A stretch of 64,000 nucleotides of DNA from assembly GCA_015657535.1 (NCBI GenBank), contig JADHZB010001950.1, forward strand, positions 1 to 64,000, given 5' to 3'. The stretch is from Nephromyces sp. MM_2019 (taxonomy: Eukaryota; Apicomplexa; Aconoidasida; Nephromycida). The notes beneath the pieces were generated by a model. It saw only the letters and a program-made list of their open reading frames with translations, was not told where the DNA came from and searched no databases. Below are positions 24,526-38,231 of this stretch, one piece after another (position 1 is the stretch's first letter; every line of letters begins with the position of its first letter). The position numbers and the translations under genes are program-made.

Positions 24526-27500
24526 AGTCGCTTAATGTATCAAACTCACGAGCTTTCGATGATTCCATCTTTTTTGATGCATTTTCATTGGTATTAACGA
24601 GCTTGCGCAGCAGCCGAATTATGACCTCTATCATTGTATCAGGCGTAGCTTACGCTTCCGCAAAATACAGCATAACGAAACTTGGCAGCTTTTAAGTACA
24701 TTTGTTTCGTGTCCTGCTATCAGCAACAGGCTACTGATAAAGAGAGGCCTTGTGTGATATGTAGGTCACCTAGATAGAGCGAAAATCGCTCAGCTTAATT
24801 TTTTTCTGAACATAGCGACATGGCTGCTACTTCTTATATTCATGTTCTGTTCTTTGATTACTACTGGGCCGGCTCAGCATGTAATTGAGCGTAAATTCTG
24901 CGGTGTGTGCATCCCGCTATAATTTGAAAATATGCTTGTGCTTCATGGTATTGCATCATTTTAACTAATTGAGAGTAATTTTTTTAATGAATCTTTTTGC
25001 AGACAAAGAAGCGTGTGGCATTTTCTGCTAGTTTCACTTGGTTTCTTTATATTCATAAATTGAATCTATTTGTAATTCATATTTTAATCTTATATGTTAT
25101 TTGCTTCAATCTAATATTCTTATAATTAGCAATCCGTACTCCAAGTAAAGCGGCACTAGGAAACTAATCACAGCGATAATAACATAGGTTCTTGTTAAGT
25201 TAGAATGACGATATATTGTGAGAATGCCTTTTGTTTTGTAGCAAGCAAAGGCTATAGTAAGAGCTAATGAAAGCACGAATTGCACATTAAGCTTCCTATA
25301 AAAGGTTCATCTTTTGTATTTAATAACATAAGACTTTACTCGCTAAGAGTCAAGATTCGTTTCTAGCTATTCTAATACCATGAAAAACACCAAAAACTGC
25401 ATTGTTAACTAAACAATTCTGAATATGCACGCGGCTACTGAACGACATTAAATGGTGCAAACATCTGTTGCATTGTTTTACAAGATTCTATGGTACATTA
25501 TTTGCCCGTTTCGGTTTAGTAAAAAGCTAGCACCTCCTATGTGAGGATTTTAGGCTAGAAAGGGATGAAAGAATTTGCGATATTGCGGACTTTACTACCG
25601 CGTTTTGAAGCAGGTTTAAAGAATACTTTTGAAGCGTCTTGTTGTAACAACTGATGAAAAAATCTTGTATAGCTGTTTGAAACTTAGTACTCCAATTTTA
25701 AGAAGCCAGAAAATTACGATTCTTGGTACAGATTATTTTGTAGCTGATAAATCTTTAGGGATGAATCGAAAAGTTCCAACAGTTCTTATGAGGATGTTTG
25801 AGTGCATATCATGATGGTTAGATTAAACACCAACTTTCGAGCTCTAGGCTTTTTACTTTTTGTGCTCACAGTTGCCATGAAAATTCTGCAAATATTATAC
25901 TAGATTCATGGAAGTAAGACAATGCTAATTTCACCCGATTGGGTATCTACAAAAATTGCATTTAAATATAATTATTCTACGGCTTGCCTACTATAAATAT
26001 TTAAGGGGGGAAACAATAGTGAAGCGGCCCCTTAAATATTTTTTTTATCCTCAGAAATCCTTTGGACCGGTCGGGAGTGTCAAGTGGAGCAGAAACTCGG
26101 TTGCCCTTTTGGGATCATAATTGGAATCTTTTCCATAGCAATCAGCGTATGGGTTATTCACTCTGCTTGGTTGAAGCAAACCCATCAATACTGTTAATAA
26201 AGCTCAACAAATATGTGACACCCTGAGCATGCGTGAAGAAGCTTCAGTGCCATTATGGCGTATTGAAATGTACCCAAAAAATATCACGCTACCAATAAAA
26301 TCATAAGCTGTAATTGTACGGCGTAAAGTCTCTGAAGGCATTTATGAATTCATCTGTACCCAGCATGTGATGATAGAAAATAACGTAACATCTTCTAGGG
26401 AGTGATAGATGCTCCGTAGCTAAGAGCTTCAAAAAAAATGACGTTTAACGGACTGGAAATGCCATTCACGAGTATGTGGGCGCCTTTCAAGTATGCTCTC
26501 ATTTTTTAGTGAAAGTGAGTGGCAGTATTTATTGATGCCGCTTACCCCACCTACATAATAATTCATTTGCAAAACAAAATCTTGTATAAAAATAATATTT
26601 CTCAATATCTGGATAATGCAAATATACCCTTGGCGTTCCCGGGGATCATACTTGTTATAAGCTGTGAAATTTGTTGAATAATCGTGATAACCTACTCAAT
26701 TAAGCAGCTTAAAAGTGTCCACCTTGAACCGTGTTTGGAACTGATTCTTGAAAAATGCTTTCATTGGCATTTCTAGTGAAGCATTTGATAGAAGCTATTA
26801 CACTCTTTTGCATTCGAAAGCTGCAAAACTACTCATTTTCTTATAGATGAAGGTTATTTAATGCAGTATTTCGCATGAGCCATCAAAGCCTCTGCATAGG
26901 CATGCTCGATCTTAAGCATAAGTTGCGTTATACTGTATACGAAAATGCGCAAACCATCAGAACTGCCTAGTCGAATACGGAGAAAACAGTCGCACTGCTC
27001 GTATTAAAACTATTTTGTATATTTCTGATTATTTGAGGTCCTACGGCTCATGGCATTGGAACAATGTCATAAAGAAGTGTCGACATAAGAATTTTCTTGC
27101 CCTCAACTTCTTTATGCCTCTTACTGATGGTGAAAATTTGCTTATGCGCCATTATTTACTGCAAAACTGCAAATAAAAGAAGATAACACGCCAAAAATAT
27201 TTATGGTACTTACCAGCCAGTCCACGTGTTTGTTGCCTTGAAGGTGTATTAAGGCTTCAGACCAAAATTGGCAAGGTGAGAACCCCTAAAAGAATAGTCT
27301 TATAGTAATGAGTTTATCATAAGAGCTGGGACACGGAAGTTACGAGCATTTCAGCTCGTACAACGTACGCGCGGGCACTTTGAAAAAACTTTCATGAGTT
27401 GCATGTCCATTTTTTGCCGATTCAGGAACTATGATTTGCACTGCGGGGAAAACCTTCAAAAAACAAAGGCGCATAAGATGCACGCCAAAAAAGCGATGTC

Positions 27501-30500
27501 TAATTACGCGTGCTGCAACACAACTGCTACCATAAAATTAGCAGAAGTCGCAGGAAGATTTTCAGGGTAAATCCTAGGTTTTTCAAGAGAATGCGACGAC
27601 GCCATGTTTACGCAGTTCCGAAAAGGTATTGCACTCCTATGCCCTTAAAGCACTACGCATTCTACAGACTGAAACGCTTTCTGGAAGCTGACGAAGAGGC
27701 CAGCCCCTGTTTGAAAGCTTTATAGCAAGATTCACGATTGAGAAAGCAATCTTAATGTACAATTGGTTTTGTAAGATTATGCAACAATGAATCCGATTTA
27801 AAGTGATTATAGCTACGTTAATGTTCAAATCCTTTAGGGTTGCAAGGAGCTAAACAAATTCGTGTGCTTTTTGGAGCGACGGCTGCGTAGCATCAGCCAT
27901 ACAAGGATTAGGGAAGCTTTCTGTAGCTAAGGTACTGCTAACACGAAGCATGCGACATAGCGACATTTTCTTTCAATTTTGTGCAAATATAAGGAGCAAC
28001 CAAATAGTAATTCGCAGATTGCAGGGGTAAGTGAATGGAAATAGCGGAAATACGATATATTGATTATTTTGCAAAAATTAAAGGGAGTACAATCAGCAAT
28101 TTCTGGACTAGAAATTATTAACTGTAGCCTGATTACCTTTATAGAGGGTGAGCATTCGTACAGTGAAATAACCAATTCAATCCCTCTTCATCTTCATAAA
28201 AGGTTCTAAACTTCGACACATAATGCTGATTTATCAGCCAAGTAGATAAATTTGAGGAAACGCACTTTGCTATCACATTTTTTCCTTTCTACCAATTCTG
28301 CAAAAAGCTAATTTTCTTCTGGAGTGCTCAAACAAAATTAGACGCAGATTTCCATCGTATAAACAGCTTCCAATAACGCAATAAAATAAATCTTTTTTTA
28401 GCTTAGTAAAATGGAGCACATGGCAAACTGGCAGAACCAACCACAAGTGCCTCATACTTATATTCACTATGGAAAGAGATTACTTCAGGCAACCCAAGAC
28501 TACAAGTATCTAGAACAAGAAAGCATTCATCTCTACGTGCTATTGAAGAGAATTACCTTGTTACAATAGGTACAGGCTGGTGCGACAACGAATATAGTGA
28601 CAACATGCAAAGAATAAGAATTTCGCTTTGCAATAATAGACGGGATCTGCATCATACTCTACCTTCTGTAGCAGCTTTATAAAAGCTTATACACTTTCAT
28701 AGAGCAGCTAACTACAATGAGGGAAATACAAAACCATGTAGCTTGTCAGGCATTTGAGAAAATGCCGTAAGCTCCCAGGCAATAGACCAAAAATGGCCAC
28801 GGAGTTATCAGACTTCGTTCCTAAAATCCCTTTTCCAATAACGCCTTAGAAGGGTTAGAAGGCGAAGTTCCAAATTTTAAATTGCTCAGCAGCATTTTAT
28901 GCGAGCAGGCAACATGCCAAATTCAAGTGGCCCAAGTAGTAACCCTGAATACCAAAGCCAAAATGTCAACAAAAGTAATATTCACCCCAAGAAGTCTAAT
29001 TGCCGTAAGCAGTACGCTTACAGAATTTCCACACTTCTGGTAAACATTAAAAAGTTATGGAGAGGTCAAGCACAGACGTAAGTTCCTTCTGGCGAAATAT
29101 CAGAGGGCTTAAGTTAGCCAATGCCATCCAATTTACGCGCTCATTATCTTTTAGCTGGCATAGTTATTCATTTTACCTCTCTACAGTCGATACAGCAGGA
29201 CTTTTAACGAACTGCATGAGCAAATTTCCCCTCTTTTTGCTTGCACTAGGCCACTTCTATTTCACAAAATTCACAGCTCTACGATGCTTCCTCCAAGCAA
29301 CTCTTGCTATTTCACACTACTTTCATTTATGGTTGTAAAATAAATTTTTTATCCTTAAGGGCTTTTTGCATATCGTATCTATAATTTGCTCTACCCGTCT
29401 AAGCGACGGTGCCTATATTCCTGCACCCACGGATTTAGAACCTACGTGGGAACATAAAATGCATTAGGCATCAGACCTCTACGCCACAATTTTTTTTATG
29501 CCACTAAACCTAAGAGCAATATGTGCTGATGCATACCACTCCGCGGAGTACTTCGCAGACAATTACAGGAACAGCAGCTTGTGCACTAAAGAGCTGGTAA
29601 ATCAACCACACAACCCGTCACATTAGACTCAAAAAAATCACGACAGACTACGTTCCCATTTAATAATCCAAAAAAGCAACGCCACCACGACATATAAAAT
29701 GCTATGAAAAAAGTCTAGTTTTAGCGAAAAGTGATATTACAATCATCTCTGATTATTCTCAAAAGCCTTCAAAGCTAGGAGTATGAAAGGGGCCTTAAAT
29801 ATATGATTGGGGGTGCCAACTAAACTAATTCCTGAATCTTGATAGCCACTTCCCTTTCCTAAAGTTTTAGACCTTGAAAATGCTGGCTGGATAACTTCAG
29901 AATCCACCTACGTAGGTATTCATACACCAGCGTATCAAGGCACAAGTATAAAATCAGAACAGCCACGCCAAAAGAACTTTATAAACTAGTTTTTTTTGAA
30001 GCTGCAATCATCCGGCTTCGCTAGACACATCAGAATCACGATTAGGAAATCTCAGCAAAGTTATGAACTTAATTATAATTTCTCGTTATTGCCCACTCAA
30101 TTACATGAAATTACTCAAAAAACTATGCACCACGCAAGAGAAATCAGTAAAAATTACAGGAAATTCAAATGATTTTGCATGCTGCCACATTTTTGCTTAA
30201 TTTTGAATACCATAAAATCAGCATAGAGGCTAGATTAATCTGCGAATTAGTTATCCATTTACAGACATATATTGGAAATCAGTTTCCAAAATCGTGAGAC
30301 TACAAAATAAAAATGTACACGTAAAGCTGTAGCGGTTCCCAAAACGGTTAGAACCCCTCTTAATTCATTTACAGGCTCCATTATAGACGAGTATTAAATA
30401 TATAATCGGCCGAAAGGAACAAATATCTAGACTAAACATACAAGGGCAACCTCAAAAGTTAGCTTTCGGGTTAACCGATTAAAACATGCTTCACAGTACG

Positions 30501-33500
30501 CTTGAATATTTTGTATATGGCATAAAACATCATTGCGGAGTACAACGCAAAAGAGGAAGACAATTGGGCAAAAACACGACACCTAAAACTCCTCTTCTGG
30601 GTGTAAAAAGTAGCATCTTTTGAGAGTAGTTAATTGCATCCGCACGCTGCTATGTCAAAAGTCTAACAATTTCAGCAGCATCCCGTATATTCAATCCAGC
30701 TTTTTGTATGCTTCAAATGCCTTTTTAAGCTCATTGAAAGTGTCTGCAAGAACGAAATGGCAAGAAGCTGGATACAAAAACTCAACATCAACATAGAACC
30801 AGATAAGGAGTTTTCCATAATAATCAACATCTGATTTCAACGCATTACTTTCTACGAGTTCCTGCCAACTAACATATCGCTAAAATAATGCAATAGCTGG
30901 CAAAGCATTGTGCGAAATCCTCGAATGTCTATAAGAAAAGGGCGAAGAGTAATTTATGCACAAAAATATCTACTCATTTTCTCATTCCACGTGTATCCAA
31001 GCGATGAAAAGGAAGTACAAACACAGGATAATTAACTGAGAAAAACTTAAGGCATCGAGATTTAGCCATATGAATCTACCACTTCTTGCAATTCCTCGGC
31101 TTTCAGCAATAAAAAAGCAAAGTTTATCACCGAAACTGACCTTCAAGACTCATTGATTATGCAAACCAGTAATAACTAGACTAGTCTCATTGCAAGCTCA
31201 CAATTCAGTAGTAAGATAAATCTGAGATGATGCTACACATTAGGAACATCACGTTACGAGCTAGTATGAGTGCTCTAAGCGTATCAGAGCGAAACGCAAT
31301 AGCATAAAACTCAAAGAAAAATACCATCAGGGAGCACAAAAGATAACATTGTGAAAGACCCAAGCGCATGTCCAAAAAATGTAAATACTGGTATGAATTG
31401 CCCAGCGTAAAAAGCACTTCAGAGGGGCTTCTTCCAGATGAAGGATTTGGCAAGAAACGTTCATAAGCCCAAATAAGCGAGGCAGGCAGCCCACATAAAA
31501 TTTCACTCTACCTCTGGTCGCAATAGTCCCATCCTTAAAAGTGGTTTCACGGAGATGCATGCGATTCCTCAGGAGAGCATTTGCCCTATAAGGTTCCTTT
31601 AAACATCTGAGATAGCATTTTCCAAAAAGCAATTAAAGCCCATTTTTTGGGGATGCACAGTAAAAGAGAGAATAACGAGCCTTCATTAAGCCACTAATAT
31701 CTAATTGCAAGCGAAGAATAAAAACTTCACGCATCAGTAATCGTGACTTCTGCAACGTTTCATTATAGCAACGCCCTCAGAGTAACCCAAGCGAAAAAAT
31801 AAGGATCAAACGCATTACCGCAGCAGAAATATCACAATCAAAATTGCAGCCGCATTAACTTGGCAATGCAAGTGAATATCAAGGGAGGAAACACTGAGGC
31901 AAGAAATCAGTGAAACAAAGGCGCAAGCAGGGGGCTATATACAGCGCCGCTTCTACCACGGTAATCCCTGCGAACGCATAATTGCTTTTGTAGCACACAC
32001 AAAAAGGATATGAACTCTAACGCTAGAGCACGTACAACTTCGCCACTTCAGAGTTATGTGTGCCATCAAACGGATAGCGAATAAACATAAGCCTTACTTG
32101 AAGTTATGTAACAACTGCCAAGGCCATAAGGGTCCAGCAATAAAAAAAACAAACAAGGGCTATCAACAAATGACTAGCCATGAATAAGTGATGTTTAAGC
32201 TTATGCAAAGTTAGGACAGGAAGGGCCGATAGTACAGACCGACAGGATAAATATCATATTCGAGACTTGGGATGCAGTAAATGTCTTAATCCTCAATCTG
32301 CCTACCTCCTTAAGATGTCGGCCATTTCCGCGGCATATCGCGAATAAGTAATTCCGCAGTTACTCCACATTTTATCGTCACGATGGGGTGATATCGATTG
32401 CAATTACATATGATACGACTCAACTAGAACTGTATAGCCCCCCAGATGCGAAAATGAGATATTTATTATTCTGTACCCGATGCAAAAGTGTGACGCATCC
32501 TATGCTGTGCATGATGCTTCTGGGAATGTGTGGAACCACTACGTAGTGGATGACACCAGAGCTATGCCGCGCCGCTAACGAGATAAAAGCTAGGGGTCAG
32601 CGCGAAGAAGCATGGTGGCCCTCCCGAGTGCCCGAGATAGGTATTCCACCTAGCAGACAGAAACTGACACTCAGAATGGTAGTACTGCAGCTCAACATTG
32701 CTGAAGTGCGCGGCCAAGAGTCTACTAGCTAGGGGCTGAGGTTCTCATTCAATAAAAAAGATTTCATCCACTATGCCAACATGTACCATATTTCGAAACT
32801 CATGGGAAATACCACTGTAATACTTCGGCCTGCTCGATGAGCAGCTCTCAAGTAAATTTCCGTAGGTTGCTTGTCCTCCAAATTGTGTAGCATACCGCCT
32901 ACTGTATGCTTCCTACAATTTCCCGAGAATATCGAGTTATCAACGACGAAGCACATCAATCACTGTGGTCGCAAATCAGGTTTACAGAGAACCCTACTTA
33001 ACGATTTTGTCACTAAAAATTATTCTAGGCCTTTCGTGGGAAGCTTAAGGCGGCCCACAGGTAGTCAAAAAGTTATGTTGACCTACACCTGGTATCCCTT
33101 TGCCTTGCAGGTCATACTAGAGTACTAAGCAGAATTCCTCATAAGGTGGACGAGAGCACTGGCAATATTTTTAGGATTATCGAGTGATGTATATTTTAGA
33201 GCGGGGGCATCTAGGTCACAACAGATTGAAGCGTGCATCTGGCACAGGTATAGAATTTATACGCGTGATTCCGTTGATTTATATGCATATTTCAGTGTCT
33301 TTGACGGTTATATTTGAGGGTAGTCGATGACTTAGAATAAACCGATTCAGTCTGAAAATTCTACGGCACATGAGGGTGTTATCAGTCACACTAACTTACC
33401 CGGCGAGGCATGCATATACGAGTGGCACTAACATGCCCTCTAGTGTCCTCTCATGCCTTGGCTAGTTTTGCTCATGAAGGACTAGCTAATACAGTTGCAT

Positions 33501-34377
33501 TATGATAAGCCAACCGGGAAACCCCCAGCGTTTTGCACTTACCGGCACCTGCCTCTGCCAGTAACAAAAATAGGCCGAGATGCAGCGTCATAGCGATTAA
33601 CAATTGATGCGTTCATCCCTCAACAGTATCTAGGTTTAGGACATATTTTTTTGATATCATACCTCTAGGCAAATATTATGAAATATTTTCTCGCTTATAC
33701 AACGTGTCATAATTTTATAAAGTTGCAGAAAGCTCCTGTAATTTTTTTCAATATTACTTTACTATACAGGTAACAAATAATATTAAATTTTTTTTAATAA
33801 ACAACAAAATTTATGCGTTTTATATCGTTTATTTAGGAAGACTCCCAACACCTTTTACGCTAAGGACCCACTCCAGGTTCTTATGTTAATTCGTGTAATG
33901 GATACATTTTTTATCATTTGCAGTTAAGGGAAATAGCTTTAGGAATATACTATGGCTGAAAAGAGCACAACAAGATGGTGGTTCATTTTTGAGCAGCATA
34001 TAAGAGACTTCGACTTGAAGATTATTCAAATTCTTTCACAGGGAGCGAGGGACCTCCTTATGGCCAACCATATCCACTAGTAAAGTCAGCGCGAAGTGTT
34101 TCTTTAGTTTTCAGGGCCTCGGCCTAGATTATTCAGATTCTACCAGTATGCTTTCGGCATATCTAGCAACAATTGTATTGCCAGCCTTGTCCGCAACGAA
34201 GCATTCCTGAGACGGAACACAGTACACATTTATCAAACAGGTGTTTACGCATAGACCTACCTTCTAAACCAGCTGTGGCTATAGTTGCAATGGACTTAAA
34301 TAACAAAAAGAAATACTGGGCGTTTGTCTGAGATTTATTTATCTACTTATATGTTGAGACAATTTTTGCAGCAGCTA
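24526..34377. other. Mostly unassigned region between two genes
   Basis: Nearly 10 kb with only short open frames on both strands. The only coding-like signals I would keep are the candidate exons at 28403-29004 (plus) and an AT-rich frame at 25629-25814. The rest shows no domain, long open frame, tandem array or transposon-like end. It probably includes regulatory sequence, and the 3' UTR of the minus-strand metalloprotease gene at its right end. Confidence 0.4.
28403..29004 (+). CDS. Candidate exons of an unidentified spliced gene
   Basis: Three coding-like pieces have good splice signals. (a) From 28403, after CTTTTTTTAG, a frame reads MEHMANWQ and then HYGKRLLQATQDYKYL; it ends at an in-frame TAG at 28568-28570 immediately before GTACAG. 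A second frame over the same bases is also open. (b) 28672-28766 lies after CTACCTTCTGTAG and encodes QLYKSLYTFIEQLTTM, ending at donor GTAAGC in phase 2. (c) 28890-29004 lies after TTGCTCAG, enters in phase 2, encodes VVTLNTKAKMSTKVIF and ends at donor GTAAGC. Pieces b and c join in phase. Piece a does not join cleanly because of the TAG. No family is recognised. Confidence 0.25.
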
Positions 34378-37300
34378 CTACATTGCAATGTTTAGTATCC
34401 TCACCGAAAGGAGCCAGGTACCCGGCGCTGATCCTTTCGGCAATGTCATCACCCTTTCCCATTTCTGAGACTTCCGTGGATCTCTCTGGTCACTCTGAAG
34501 TAAAAAATTTGATTTGAGCACCAAATAGCGGCACGCATGGTGGACCAATGAAGCTCTTTTAATTCGTAGTGGTAAAATGAAAGCACACTGCAAACATCCT
34601 CAAGTAGCGTGTAGTGATGCATTTCGTGGGATTACGCAAGCGCCGGTGGGAAACGAAAATACTACATCAAAAGCTCTGCCGATGTCACTTATTTCCATGT
34701 GTGTAGCGGATTTGTTGGCTAGACACATAATTGAACATAACGCAGCCTAGCCTGTTCACTTTTTCTAACACAAATTGTACAATCATTTATGCTTGTTGAA
34801 TAAAGGGTATTACCTGGGACGATTCTGACGAATGATCCGGTTCACGCAAATATCCTGTGTGCTCCGTTCCATTAGGATCAATAAGGCTATTCACACGAAC
34901 AGTAAGAATACATAGTACCTTTAGGAGATGTATACAACCGTTTTGCGCTTCATCAGAAAGTGCATTCAATAGTCAATAAGCTGAAAAAAATACCAGAATT
35001 AAAAAAAAATCACATGCGATATAAAATTTCAGATATTCGTTTCGTTTTCAGGAAGTGAATAATTTTGGCAAGACATTTTCTTCTTACTTGAACCGGCCAT
35101 GATGAACTCCGGCCGCATTATCACTCAAATCCACCGTTACATGAACCTGTAAGATGGAGCGCAGAACCCAACTATGCTTAGTAAAATATATCCAATATGA
35201 AATATTACATGAGTTACCAATACGAAATGCATGTGTATTTGTGTTACGGCAGAAACATGTTTTCATACTAATACTAATTGGTTCAGTATGGACCATCGAT
35301 TCATGTAACCCGTGTTCACGTAGACTGCTTGATGGTGGATAATTGAAGTTTTTACCGCACGCAATAGACAGCTATGGGTGAAAACAAAAACAAGCTTGAC
35401 TTTCATGAAATTGAAGTTAACGTCATTCTCAATATTTCAATGCATTTTCCCAGCTTTCCAAAGCCATTTCTCTCGTCTTCTCACTGCCAAAATATACCAA
35501 CATTCCCTTACCCTTGTGCTTCCATCCGGTTTCGCTGGATTCATGCTTTCGGCAGAGATACTCATCCTATGGATGGTGGGAGGTTGCCAATCTGCATATG
35601 ATGTGCCTCTTATCGCCACTGTGTGATTTTGTTCGTAAAATCGTTTTACAGTAGCATTCAATGCTGTGTCCGTAATATTCAATGATCTTAAAGTGAATTG
35701 CCCTCCGGGTACGAACTTGGAGAGAACCGTGTGGAACGCCAGCTGTAAAAAAACCCGGGCATCGAATATTTCAGCTTGGCATCACAAAGGTGCGCAACAC
35801 AATCAGCAGCATTCACCTGAACCAGCAAGGCATGTGAACGACATATTGCCATAAGTCACCAGCTAAGGTGGCGGCAACTAAATTTGTTGTGAACAGTTCC
35901 TATTGATACACCGCAGAAGCTTCTGTAGCAAAGATCCAATTAAAAAAAAGCTATATTTTATGCTGTTCCCCAACATTACTGCATCATTGGATAGCTTCTA
36001 ACCTGATAGCATACCCACTTTGCCTTTTTTTCGAGTTCGGTCATCGCGTGGTTGAAGCACAGGCTGGTTGGTACCTGAACCGAAAGCGTAGCAAATGTTT
36101 AGATATGACACTTGCATGAGCAATACTGAAAAAACCTTAAGCGCATAAAAGCTTCTAGCCCATAGCTTGGTAGGGGGGATATCAAGTTGCTGGCAGCAGA
36201 GATTTGATGCGCATAGTAGACGTCCTAAGCCCATTTAAAGAGTTTTAACTATTATGTTGTTTTAGCTTTAACCCATACTCTGCTACGCACGCGTCGAATA
36301 TATCTCAGGTAGAAAGCAAGCTGAAGTATGTGCGAGATGAGCAATAAACACGAAATATTCCTCCCATCAATACTGGGAAATTTATGGCACGAGCAATAAA
36401 GCGTACATAAGAAGGTCGTAGTGATGCGAGAGTAACGATCTAGGAATACTCCTAAACAGTTTTGGCATATTAGCATTATAATTATTTTCAATTTCATACC
36501 TTTCTGTATCCCTGCCATCGTTCATTATGAAAATTTTTGGCACTAGATAACCCCACTTCTGGCAACGCGTTGTGCTGCAACTCCTCGTTTTCAAAACTAT
36601 AGGAAATTCCCCCTTCTCTTGCGAAATAACACCTTGTTCGCTGTGTTCTTAAATCCTTGTTTTCCTGAATTCCAAATTGAAAATATTTAGGCCGAGTATA
36701 TCTACTGAGCATACTTTCATAAAATACAGTAATGCTGAATCATCTATATGATAGCCCTATTAGACTGCCAGAAACTTCTAATGACATTCTCGGCTATTTT
36801 TGTACTACAATTAAGGTATGCCTGTAAGACTTTTAATGTACCTTTACTAATAAGGAGGTTCTTATGATACTTCCTCCATCATTTTGAGGTATAGCTCTAA
36901 TGTGGATAGAATTAAGCAATATGCTTGGCCCTAGAACATCTTCTTCTTCGTTATTGAGCCAAAGCCGAAAGCCGAAATCTGCCAATCCTACATACCTTTC
37001 CAGACCTGCAAAATAAATAACGCTTTTCGTAAAACCGTTGTTTTTAAAGCCTTGGTAAGTGCAGTAATCACGCTAGATTTGCTACGTTTATTTTCCATTG
37101 CGTTGTTTAATACGCTTTTGCTAGTGAAGGTGAACTTGCCGCTTCTTCTGAATATTGACTTTATAGAAGCATTGCATAAATTGCAATTTTTCCACATTGC
37201 TTGCATTTTTAATCAAGGCACAAACTAATTGAAAATCAAATCTGATTCCGGATACCTTGCCCGTCCGTGATACGAATTTGATCGGTGGTCCAGACACCTC

Positions 37301-38231
37301 TTCGATATGTGGCAGGTAATTTGAAGGATGTATGCATTATGTGACCGCAGCCAGAAGAATCGTTAGAATAGACGTATTTATCGAAAAAAGTGCCAATATC
37401 TGAACTAAGCCTGCAGTGCCAAGAATAGAAGAAATAGAAGAAAATATGATTCTCTGTTCAGTTACTGAAGAGTTTAACCATATACTCGAATGAACGACCA
37501 GAGTATTAATGGAGGCTCATGCATAATATATTATGTTAATCAAGGAAACCCATGAAGAATTTAGCATCAAGATTTGGAAGCATCGTTGCATTCTCCGTTA
37601 AAGGTGCTTATGTTGAAGCATATACTATGAATAAAAAACTGACATGAGTTAGTCTGCCTACCTGAAATAGGCGTGTTTAGCGCAAGAGAATTTACTGGAT
37701 CTATACAAATGGATGCGCAAGACGACTGTTTTTTCTTTTTCTGGCATCCCCATTACCTGAAAAGAGCAAGTGGCAATTTTGCTCAGCACTATTTTTAACC
37801 CTAATATGCACAAGTTTCCAGTCTTTTCCTAATACGCTTAAATGAAACAATAAAAGTGCTCGCAAGTATAATTGGTGCTGCAATCTTCAACTGCCTGCAG
37901 TATTTTGTAAGCACATTACTACGATTAAGAATTAGAACTAGAGATATTATATATCTAGAAGGCATTTGTTTGATGCGGCATAAAAGGGAATTTAACAGTT
38001 GCTAAAACTGCTAGTATAAAAGTAGGTTTGCGCATATGCTATGGTATTAGGCATACTGAAATAATTTCAATGCCTCTATTGCTCCGAAAATTACTTAGTG
38101 CAAAAAAAAAGTATATTAAGCTTCGAGGATCATTATTAAGTTGTTAACTTTGGTGGCTGTGCACCTACCTTAATAAAAATTTTACGTATTCTTCCGGGGT
38201 ATATAAAATCAGGATCATCTAAGTTCAGCAC
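34378..38231 (-). other. C-terminal beta-sandwich (Ig-like) modules of the metalloprotease-like protein
   Basis: Exons 10-19 encode about 395 residues with a recurring pattern near module ends: a hydrophobic strand, P or G, GxW or GxF, alternating strand residues and an (I/L)xD turn. Examples are RRGVWTTDQIRITD, GGQFTLRSLNITD and APGTWLLSVRIL. The last module also has VHVTVDLSDNAAGV and LIDPNGTEH. There are paired cysteines in exons 11-15. These could mediate adhesion or dimerisation. Domain naming is inference. Confidence 0.5.

Noticed and set aside
31205..31632. Hydrophobic minus-strand frames, considered as mitochondrial cox or cob insertions
   Set aside because: No conserved haem-ligand or cox motifs could be found, and the two frames overlap.
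32771..32959. Minus-strand frame with HRAGR, reminiscent of a helicase motif VI
   Set aside because: No other helicase motif nearby; the match is five residues and likely chance.
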